Positions 51,223 to 57,919 of a stretch of 64,000 nucleotides of DNA are shown here, in pieces. The stretch's first letter is position 1; each line of letters opens with the position of its first letter. Below the pieces are notes generated by a model that saw nothing but the letters and a program-made list of their open reading frames with translations, was not told the origin of the DNA and did not search any database. The stretch spans positions 124,001 to 188,000 of the forward strand of contig CABUKU010000001.1 of the NCBI GenBank assembly GCA_902492205.1, in the 5' to 3' direction. Source of the stretch: an uncultured Bacteroides sp. (lineage in GTDB: Bacteria > Bacteroidota > Bacteroidia > Bacteroidales > Bacteroidaceae). A program made the position numbers and the translations under genes.

Positions 51223-52899
51223 ATGAAAGCATTTGAGTTTAAACCCAAACTCTACTCATGTTTAAAAAACTATTCTAAGACCACATTCATGTCCGACCTC
51301 ATGGCGGGTATTATTGTCGGTATTGTTGCCCTTCCACTTGCCATAGCGTTTGGTATAGCATCGGGCGTATCTCCCGAAAAAGGCATTATCACAGCCATTA
51401 TCGCCGGTTTCATTATTTCTTTGTTAGGCGGAAGCAAAGTACAGATTGGCGGACCTACCGGGGCTTTTATCGTAATCATCTATGGAATTATCCAGCAATA
51501 CGGAATCAGCGGATTAACCGTAGCTACCCTCATGGCAGGTGTAATACTTATCTTATTGGGAGTATTCAAACTGGGAGCGGTTATCAAGTTCATCCCCTAT
51601 CCTATCATTGTGGGATTCACCAGCGGTATTGCAGTAACTATCTTTACTACACAGATAGCGGATATATTCGGATTGAACTTCGGAGGTGAAAAGGTGCCGG
51701 GCGACTTCATCGGCAAATGGATCATTTATTTCAACCATTTCGACACCGTAAATTGGTGGAACACCATTATCAGTGTTATCAGCGTTGCCATTATTGCGGT
51801 TACTCCGAGATTCACCAAGAAGATTCCCGGCTCGCTGATTTCAATTATTGTGATTACCGTTGCCGTTTATTTGATGAAGACATACGGAGGTGTAACAAGT
51901 ATCGACACTATCGGCGACCGCTTCACCATACAATCTCAACTACCAGATGCTGTTGTTCCAAACCTGAATTGGGAAGCTATCAAAAATCTTTTCCCGGTAG
52001 CCATTACCATTGCTGTGTTGGGAGCCATTGAATCTTTGCTTTCGGCAACCGTGGCCGATGGTGTGATTGGCGATCGTCACGACTCGAACACCGAACTCAT
52101 AGCACAAGGAGCTGCCAACATTGTTACTCCCCTGTTCGGTGGTATTCCCGCAACAGGAGCAATCGCACGCACCATGACAAATATCAATAACGGAGGAAAA
52201 ACCCCGGTAGCAGGTATTATCCATGCGGTTGTTCTCCTCCTTATCTTATTATTCCTCATGCCATTGGCACAATATATCCCTATGGCTTGCCTTGCAGGTG
52301 TGCTGGTGATTGTTTCTTATAACATGAGTGGATGGCGTACATTCAAGGGCTTATTGAAAAGCCCTAAATCTGATGTAACCGTGTTACTCATCACTTTCTT
52401 CCTTACCGTTATCTTCGACCTGACCATTGCTATTGAAGTAGGTTTGGTTATCGCTTGTGTTCTTTTCATGAAACGTGTCATGGAAACAACCGAAATATCC
52501 GTCATTACAGACGAAATAGATCCGAACAAAGAATCGGACTTGGAAGTACATGAAGATAATCTCATTATCCCTGACGGAGTAGAAGTATATGAAATAAACG
52601 GTCCTTATTTCTTTGGCATCGCAACTAAATTCGAAGAAACAATGGCACAGATAGGCGACCGCCCCAAAGTGCGTATCATCCGTATGAGAAAGGTTCCTTT
52701 TATTGATTCCACGGGTATCAATAACCTGACTAACCTATGCAGAATGTCGCAAAAAGAAGGAATTACCATTGTATTGTCCGGAGTAAACGAAAAGGTACAT
52801 AAGGTATTGGAGAAATCCGGATTCTATGATTTATTGGGAGAAGATAATATTTGCAGCAACATTAATGCTGCACTCGAAAGAGCCAAACAGTTACTCTGA
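51223..52899 (+). CDS. SulP-family anion transporter with STAS domain
   Basis: 558 residues. About 12 membrane segments in the first ~420 residues include the SulP signatures LMAGIIVGIVALPLAIAFGI and the TGAFIVIIYGI region. A cytoplasmic STAS domain (about 445-555) carries the conserved PFIDSTGINNL with its phosphorylatable Ser. SulP proteins carry sulfate, bicarbonate or dicarboxylates; the substrate is not clear. No sulfate-assimilation gene is adjacent. The next 190 bp hold repeats that mark the edge of an AT-rich island. Confidence 0.93.
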   Translation: MKAFEFKPKLYSCLKNYSKTTFMSDLMAGIIVGIVALPLAIAFGIASGVSPEKGIITAIIAGFIISLLGGSKVQIGGPTGAFIVIIYGIIQQYGISGLTVATLMAGVILILLGVFKLGAVIKFIPYPIIVGFTSGIAVTIFTTQIADIFGLNFGGEKVPGDFIGKWIIYFNHFDTVNWWNTIISVISVAIIAVTPRFTKKIPGSLISIIVITVAVYLMKTYGGVTSIDTIGDRFTIQSQLPDAVVPNLNWEAIKNLFPVAITIAVLGAIESLLSATVADGVIGDRHDSNTELIAQGAANIVTPLFGGIPATGAIARTMTNINNGGKTPVAGIIHAVVLLLILLFLMPLAQYIPMACLAGVLVIVSYNMSGWRTFKGLLKSPKSDVTVLLITFFLTVIFDLTIAIEVGLVIACVLFMKRVMETTEISVITDEIDPNKESDLEVHEDNLIIPDGVEVYEINGPYFFGIATKFEETMAQIGDRPKVRIIRMRKVPFIDSTGINNLTNLCRMSQKEGITIVLSGVNEKVHKVLEKSGFYDLLGEDNICSNINAALERAKQLL

Positions 52900-53019
52900 T
52901 TTTTTTTCAATGCCGGTTGAGGTATCAATGAAATGTTGTAAAATGAAAGCAGTTCACAACCAAAGCTCCGGTGTTCCATCAGGAACAGATACTGTTCCTA
53001 ATACTACAAAGATACTAAA

Positions 53020-53085
53020 ATGAAAGGAAAATACAACTAGCGGAGAGCTTGTGCGCCTTCCGCTCGGTTGTTCCTAATGGTACAA
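53020..53085. repeat. Left flanking repeats of the AT-rich island
   Basis: ATGAAAGGAAAATACAAC (53020-53037) and GGTTGTTCCTAATGGTACAA (53066-53085). Both recur at the right end of the island (55600-55617 and 55581-55600). A degenerate copy of the second (GTTCCTAATACTACAA, about 52994-53009) precedes the first. Confidence 0.75.
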
Positions 53086-53089
53086 AATA

Positions 53090-53545
53090 TCAAGGGCGTT
53101 TTAATAAAGTGTATGGATAATTTATGACATAAACTTTTCCATTATAAGTTACAATCTTGACTAATTCATTTTTACTTATTGCCGCCATATAAAATTTGCC
53201 CAAATGAGGAGAACGAAATGTCCCCACATATCCCAAGAAGCCACCATTTCCAAATACTCTAATTGCATTATCTAAATCGTTTTTCTCAAGTGGTTTAATA
53301 CTTTTTATATCAGTTATTTTTATAGAACCTAACAATTGTTTTACAATAATAGCTTCTTTTTCAACATAAATACAATAGGGAACTTTTAATGCAAAGAATA
53401 TAAAAAGTCCTACTACTAAAATTGTCGGTATAGTAGAATACCATTTATTAGCGTTGACAATATAGTCTACCATAAAATAAATACCAACTACACATAATAA
53501 AGATATTATTATTACCGTCTTATCAGGTGTGAAAATATATCTCAT
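53090..53545 (-). CDS. Membrane protein with PH-like domain
   Basis: 151 residues. Two hydrophobic segments (about 9-52, VIIISLLCVVGIYFMVDYI and IPTILVVGLFIFFAL) precede a PH-like domain (about 58-150; CIYVEKEAIIVKQLLGSIKI, FGNGGFLGYVGTFRSPHLG). The block around FGNGGFLGYVG is typical of bacterial PH (bPH_5-like) proteins. The ATG overlaps the stop of the previous gene (ATGA, 53542-53545), so it is the last gene of the island operon. It is AT-rich like its neighbours. It is distantly similar in layout to the PH-domain pair at 46.8-47.6 kb. Confidence 0.7.
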   Translation of the reverse strand: MRYIFTPDKTVIIISLLCVVGIYFMVDYIVNANKWYSTIPTILVVGLFIFFALKVPYCIYVEKEAIIVKQLLGSIKITDIKSIKPLEKNDLDNAIRVFGNGGFLGYVGTFRSPHLGKFYMAAISKNELVKIVTYNGKVYVINYPYTLLKRP

Positions 53546-54165
53546 TTTTCAGAATCTTTTAAATGTTCATAATTAATTGTCCCTCCTGATATTTCAAAAA
53601 TTGTTTTTTGTTCTTCTCTTGTTAATTCACAGACATTAGCTATATCTGCACTTAATTGAACAATAGAGTTGTGTAAACGATCTGTAATATCATATGTGTG
53701 GTCATTATCACCTTTAAGCTGCCATAATTTTATTACATTAGCTTCCGTTATATGATCTGTCATTAATTGCGATATTTCCTTAGTAGTCGCACCATACATA
53801 GCGAACTTATGATGCACCATTACATAAGTTTCTGCTACTGTGGCAAGTCCCACATATATACCAGCCCCTAAAAAGCATATGATAAAAGGAGAAACATTAT
53901 CATCATCAGGTATACATATGTCTTTTCTTGTATGACTATTTGATAAGTTCATTAATGATACCATTCTTTTAAACTTCGCTGTTTGAAAAAGCCCCTTTTC
54001 TTTAAGTAATTGCATGTATCCCTTTACATCATTATTTTCTATAGCTTTTAATATTTCACTATCTATTAAAGCAAATAACAATTGTATTTCAGGACTATTT
54101 CTATCTAAATCAATTTCATCTAATTTATATTTTTGTAATATTTTATCATTATCTTTACTGAACAA
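53542..54165 (-). CDS. Island protein of unknown function with one membrane segment (start uncertain)
   Basis: At least 207 residues; the first candidate start is a TTG at 54165. The open frame continues to 54252 and would read N-K-I-L-F-I-N-S-F-V-T-N-I-L-S-N-H-E-E-A before it, which looks like real protein, but there is no in-frame ATG. A well-placed AGGAG-ATG at 54231-54245 reads ATG-TAA, out of frame, so the start may have been broken by a small indel. The middle has a hydrophobic segment (SPFIICFLGAGIYVGLATVAE). The C-terminus has CELTREEQKTIFEISGG followed by 12 residues. That resembles GG-type leader peptides of Bacteroidetes, but this may be coincidence. I do not recognise the family. 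Confidence 0.6.
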   Translation of the reverse strand: MFSKDNDKILQKYKLDEIDLDRNSPEIQLLFALIDSEILKAIENNDVKGYMQLLKEKGLFQTAKFKRMVSLMNLSNSHTRKDICIPDDDNVSPFIICFLGAGIYVGLATVAETYVMVHHKFAMYGATTKEISQLMTDHITEANVIKLWQLKGDNDHTYDITDRLHNSIVQLSADIANVCELTREEQKTIFEISGGTINYEHLKDSEK

Positions 54166-54235
54166 TAAGGCTTCTTCATGATTGGATAAAATATTTGTGA
54201 CAAATGAATTTATAAATAGAATTTTATTTACATAA

Positions 54236-54412
54236 TCATCTCCTATATATATCTATAGGCAATAATACTGTTCCATTTTCCGCATCTTCTGCGAAATTTT
54301 CCATAGATAAATTTTGTACTTCCTGAAGTTCTGAATCACATGAATATAAAGTTACTGATGTTGCCAATATTGGCAATATCATTTTCTTGTAATTACTTTT
54401 TTTGTTTTTCAT
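54236..54412 (-). CDS. 58-residue lipoprotein-like peptide coupled to a radical SAM gene
   Basis: MKNKKSNYKKMILPILATSV begins a Lys-rich N-terminus followed by a hydrophobic stretch and a lipobox-like TLYSC (Cys at 25). The remainder is acidic (SELQEVQNLSMENFAEDAE) and ends NGTVLLPIDIYRR. The ATG overlaps the TGA of the upstream radical SAM gene by 4 bp (ATGA, 54409-54412). The size and coupling suggest either a small lipoprotein or the substrate of the radical SAM enzyme. No such peptide family is known to me. Confidence 0.7.
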   Translation of the reverse strand: MKNKKSNYKKMILPILATSVTLYSCDSELQEVQNLSMENFAEDAENGTVLLPIDIYRR

Positions 54413-55398
54413 TTTATTGAAGTTTTAAGATCTATAATATACTTGAGCATTATTTCTTTGGCTTTCTTTTCATTTAAATCCAATATTTTTTTTAAATTAT
54501 CCGGTTTCGTTAGCAACTCTAAACAATAATCGCAGTCATGTCTGCATTCTAATCTTGATGTATTATTAATTTGGTTTAGTATTTTTAGAGGTCCATCTGT
54601 ATATAACCATAACTTTAATATATCATTAAATTGTTTTTTATATTTTTCTACAAGGCTTTCCTTGGCAAAATTTCCTAATTTCAAAATTGGACTATACTCA
54701 CATGCTAACCCACAGCAAGATAATAGTTGCCCATTAGGATTTATCTGTAATCCTGAAAATATATTTTTACATCCTTTTCTTTCCTCAGTTTTTTCATTGT
54801 GGCTAAATAAAACATCTCTTTTTCTGAAACTAACCCAAGGACTTTCAACTATAAAAATCTTTTCTCTATTCTCTAAATGAGTTGCTTCTTTTCTTAATGT
54901 ACCAATTGGACTATCACAATCGTAATCATCTCGTTTCTCAACAGAAATGACAACCCCCTTGATTTTTTCATTTAGAGCAGCCGATTGCATTATATTAATA
55001 ATATTTGATAGTGGTACGTATTTAAGATGATCTTTACCTGTACTAATATTAAGTTCGGAAAGACCATTATCTGTCAATGATTGAATGTACTCCTTTGCCT
55101 TTTCAACGCTTTTCCCCCAATGACCATTAGATACTATCCTAGTTATGAAACCAAGATTACTACAAAATCGAATTGCAGAAATTAAATCTTCTTTAAGTAA
55201 AGTGCATTCCCCACCAGTAAAAACAACAACACCAATGCTTGGGAATTTTTCTTTACATATCGAAACATATTCTTTTATTTCAGAAATAGACATTAGTTTA
55301 GAATATTGAGGGCTACAATTGAAACAACAATTTTCACATGCAGCTGTACACTTATATGTAGTAATAAGTGTTAATATATTAGGGTATATTATATCCAT
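54409..55398 (-). CDS. Radical SAM protein with SPASM/Twitch-like C-terminus
   Basis: 329 residues. The radical SAM cluster motif is C17-x3-C21-x2-C24 in YKCTAACENCC, followed by VVFTGGECTLL (the GGE SAM-binding motif). The C-terminal half has SPASM/Twitch-like Cys groups: GCKNIF, INPNGQLLSCCGLAC and CRHDCDYC. Such extensions hold extra Fe-S clusters and are typical of enzymes that modify peptides or proteins. No signal peptide, so it is cytoplasmic. It starts the four-gene island operon and is AT-rich compared with flanking genes. Confidence 0.85.
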   Translation of the reverse strand: MDIIYPNILTLITTYKCTAACENCCFNCSPQYSKLMSISEIKEYVSICKEKFPSIGVVVFTGGECTLLKEDLISAIRFCSNLGFITRIVSNGHWGKSVEKAKEYIQSLTDNGLSELNISTGKDHLKYVPLSNIINIMQSAALNEKIKGVVISVEKRDDYDCDSPIGTLRKEATHLENREKIFIVESPWVSFRKRDVLFSHNEKTEERKGCKNIFSGLQINPNGQLLSCCGLACEYSPILKLGNFAKESLVEKYKKQFNDILKLWLYTDGPLKILNQINNTSRLECRHDCDYCLELLTKPDNLKKILDLNEKKAKEIMLKYIIDLKTSIK

Positions 55399-55579
55399 AA
55401 TTCATAAAATTTTCAGAGCTTGTTTAAATTTTAAGTAAAAGCTTGCTCCTCATTTCGTTGAAAATGATTATTTTTAATTTGCAACTTAAAAATAACTATC
55501 AGCCGATTTAGAAGAGACATAGTAGCAAGTTAGTAAGAAAATTTTAAACTTGCAAGAAAAAAGGTAAAAATATGATTCA

Positions 55580-55617
55580 CGGTTGTTTCTAATGGTACAA
55601 TGAAAGGAAAATACAAC
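55580..55617. repeat. Right flanking repeats of the AT-rich island
   Basis: GGTTGTTTCTAATGGTACAA (55581-55600) is joined directly to ATGAAAGGAAAATACAAC (55600-55617). The first matches 53066-53085 in 19 of 20 positions (20 of 21 including the preceding C), and the second matches 53020-53037 exactly. Confidence 0.8.
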
Positions 55618-55682
55618 GAAGAGCCAAGCAATTGATTTAATCATTTTTGCCCGTCAACAGAGTGAAACCTGCTGCACAAGAA

Positions 55683-55769
55683 ACCACTTGACAGTTGTCA
55701 CGCAATCGCTTGACAATTGTCAAGCACTTACGCGACGTTGTCGAGTGATTGCGTGACAACTGTCAAGTG
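55683..55769. repeat. 22-bp palindromic array inside a perfect inverted repeat
   Basis: The 24-bp arms 55683-55706 and 55746-55769 are exact reverse complements. Units: TTGACAGTTGTCAC (55687), TTGACAATTGTCAA (55709), GCGACGTTGTCGAG (55731), TGACAACTGTCAAG (about 55753). Spacing is 22, 22 and 21-22 bp. The unit core is the same as in the 6477-6556 array. Confidence 0.85.
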
Positions 55770-55917
55770 GTTTGTTATTCTGCATGAATACATCTGTCTT
55801 TGCCGTATAAAATATATACGTACGCTTTGAAAAGAAACAAAAAACAGGAAGTTTGAAAGATTTCTAAGCCAAAATTCGCAAAAGGGTGACGGCAAAACCT
55901 AAAAGTGACGCTAACCA

Positions 55918-55994
55918 AAAAGTTACCATCACCCCTGAAACGATTTACAGCAAGCAAATACAGGAAATTGGTGACGGGTGACGGTAACTTTTTA
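55918..55994. repeat. Inverted repeat with GTGACGG direct repeats
   Basis: AAAAAGTTACCATCACCC (55918-55935) pairs with GGGTGACGGTAACTTTTT (55977-55994), one mismatch. GTGACGG or GTGACG also occurs at about 55887 and 55912. It lies just past the stop of the 56012-56788 gene and could terminate it. Confidence 0.6.
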
Positions 55995-56011
55995 AACTTT
56001 CGTGTAGAAAG

Positions 56012-56788
56012 CTAATAGGATGCCGTAGCAGGTATTCCTTCTTTCTTTAAGAGTTCCAGAATCCTATCCAGTTCTTCATGTGTGGCTTTCTTTAAATCAT
56101 GGTCGGGAGTTTCACGGTCTATCGTGTAAATCATCACTTGGCGAGGATTTATCCGTTTCACGGTTTCCAACCACGGAAGAACATATTTATCCGAAGTATT
56201 ATCAACATCCATATCTTTATACAATCCCTTCATAAACATGGTTTGGACAATCAGATTACCTTTAAAGGCTTTCAGGTTTTCTATCACTTCATTTAAGTCA
56301 TAATGTCCTGTAGGACGGTCAACTGTGCGAATGTATTCTTCACTAACCGTATCAAGCTTCAAGATATTGTTATCTATTTTATTCAGAGCTTCGAATACTT
56401 TCGGACGATCAATAAACGTGGAGTTGCTCAGTACACTTACTTTTGCATTCGGGAAATATTTATCTCTCAACGCTATGGTGTCTTCAATGATTTCAGGGAA
56501 GTGAGGATGTGCTGTCGGTTCTCCGTTACCGGCAAAAGTGAGAACATCCGGTTTAGGGCCGTTCTCCTGCATATCTTTCAGTCTTGCTTCCAAAGCCTCT
56601 TTCACTTCTTCACGAGTAGGTAACGGTTTAACCGGACGATGATCCTTATTAAAACCGCATTCGCAATAAATACAATCGAAAGAACATACTTTTCCATCTT
56701 CAGGAAGAAGATTTATACCTAATGACACACCTAAACGACGGGAATGTACTGGTCCAAATATAGGAGAAGGATAAATAACTGTTGACAT
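56012..56788 (-). CDS. Radical SAM protein (COG0731-like)
   Basis: 258 residues. The cluster motif is C-x3-C-x2-C in CSFDCIYCECGF (about residues 34-45), followed by VLTFAGNGEPTAHPHFPEI (GGE-like SAM-binding motif) and LSNSTFIDRPKVFEAL. The N-terminus IFGPVHSRRLGVSLGINLLP is typical of the COG0731 wyosine-type radical SAM group, which also contains many bacterial proteins of unknown substrate. It lacks SPASM Cys motifs, unlike the island enzyme. It has its own promoter and is not part of the island. Confidence 0.87.
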   Translation of the reverse strand: MSTVIYPSPIFGPVHSRRLGVSLGINLLPEDGKVCSFDCIYCECGFNKDHRPVKPLPTREEVKEALEARLKDMQENGPKPDVLTFAGNGEPTAHPHFPEIIEDTIALRDKYFPNAKVSVLSNSTFIDRPKVFEALNKIDNNILKLDTVSEEYIRTVDRPTGHYDLNEVIENLKAFKGNLIVQTMFMKGLYKDMDVDNTSDKYVLPWLETVKRINPRQVMIYTIDRETPDHDLKKATHEELDRILELLKKEGIPATASY

Positions 56789-56817
56789 AACTATTATCTT
56801 TGTTTATTCTTGGCAGA

Positions 56818-56825
56818 CAAAGATA
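56818..56825 (-). promoter_or_regulatory. -7 promoter element for the second radical SAM gene
   Basis: Minus-strand TATCTTTG matches TAnnTTTG, 30 bp before the ATG. Confidence 0.5.
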
Positions 56826-57120
56826 AATAATAAAACCGAGAGTGAGAACCAAGCAAGATAATAAGGTTACTTCTACCATAAAAGTAACTAAAATTTCGTG
56901 AAGCAATAACCGGAATTAAAAAGGTAATTGAAGATTTAAAGTCCTATTTTTCAGTAAATATATTGCCAAAAGTTATACCTTAAAATAGCTTAATAAATAC
57001 AGACACAATCTACTTGAATCCTTAATTATTCTATTTGTTTTTATATATTCGCAACTGAAAGTAATCAAAATTTCAGATATTATAGAAACCAAACATCCTT
57101 TTAAAATTAAACAAAATAAA
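56826..57120. other. AT-rich intergenic region
   Basis: About 295 bp between divergent genes. Apart from a weak GTTACTT/AAGTAAC pairing near 56865-56890, nothing is recognised. Confidence 0.4.
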
Positions 57121-57912
57121 ATGCGAATACTTCATATTAGAGTTACATCATTGTTTCTGAATATCTTTCTCGGATGTATTTTATTCTCAATATTTGCGTG
57201 TGGTAAGGAAAATTATACACCTAAAAAATATTTGGGTTTAAAAGGAAAGATAGTAAACATTCGGGATAGTGTGTATAATTTCCCCTGGGGTTATAAAGAG
57301 CTTGGAAGTGTAGTTATAACTGATTTTGATACAGAAGGTAATGTTATAAAAAATATCAACTATAATGCAGATTCCAGCTTTATTGACTTGAATGAATATA
57401 TTTACAAAGAAAATATCCTCTACTCAAAAAAGGGACAAATGCATGCAGGAAAGGATGTCATTATCTATACATCAGAACGTATCGCCACCGAAGACGGTAC
57501 GCTTAAATATAAAGAGAGTAATAATGACCAACAGTGGATAAAGGAAGTAAAAACTAACGGAAAATACCACATGGAGTACTCAGAAGGTGAATACGGACAT
57601 ACAAAAGAAGAAGTATGGGCTGATAACAACAATAATATAATAAAGGATAAGACAGTGACGGTAAGTAATGAGTCCAAATTTCCAAATGGTACCTACACTT
57701 ATATGTGCGTAGATAAATTGAAATACGATAAAAATGGGAATGTAACGGAAAGCATTCGGATAGAGGATAAAGATACGGTTGCAACTGTTTACTCGTACCA
57801 CCAATATGATAACTATGGAAACTGGACTGAAGGAAGACTTGAAATAAACGAATCCTCCAAAAACAGGCCCTATAAAAAACTTATAAAACGGACAATAACG
57901 TATGCAGAATAA
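57121..57912 (+). CDS. Hypothetical lipoprotein with YD-like repeats
   Basis: 263 residues. The N-terminal hydrophobic segment ends in FACGKEN, a lipobox with Cys at about 36 (the preceding sequence is long for a signal peptide, so the true start may be the second Met or a later codon). The rest is beta-rich, with repeats of the type KYDKNGNVTESIRI and QYDNYGNWTEGRLEI, spaced like the YD or RHS-like strand repeats of Bacteroidetes cell-surface proteins. No enzyme motif. It ends 8 bp from the convergent outer membrane protein gene. Confidence 0.68.
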   Translation: MRILHIRVTSLFLNIFLGCILFSIFACGKENYTPKKYLGLKGKIVNIRDSVYNFPWGYKELGSVVITDFDTEGNVIKNINYNADSSFIDLNEYIYKENILYSKKGQMHAGKDVIIYTSERIATEDGTLKYKESNNDQQWIKEVKTNGKYHMEYSEGEYGHTKEEVWADNNNNIIKDKTVTVSNESKFPNGTYTYMCVDKLKYDKNGNVTESIRIEDKDTVATVYSYHQYDNYGNWTEGRLEINESSKNRPYKKLIKRTITYAE

Positions 57913-57919
57913 CGGCTTA

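Larger units (their letters stand above)
55399..56011. other. Long intergenic region right of the island
   Basis: About 610 bp with no gene. Order: AT-rich promoter region of the radical SAM gene; an imperfect inverted pair near GCTTGTTTAAATTTT (55418-55432) and AAAATTTTAAACTTGCAAG (55538-55556), possibly the ends of a small lost element; the right island repeats (55580-55617); a palindromic array (55683-55769); and a GTGACGG-type inverted repeat (55918-55994). Confidence 0.6.

Noticed and set aside
53542..53800. GG-leader-like motif CELTREEQKTIFEISGG as proof that the 207-residue protein is a peptide precursor.
   Set aside because: The protein is far longer than known precursors and the motif could arise by chance; recorded only as a resemblance.
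55418..55556. Ends of an insertion sequence (GCTTGTTTAAATTTT and AAAATTTTAAACTTGC).
   Set aside because: Match is imperfect, there is no transposase and AT-rich sequence makes such pairs likely by chance.
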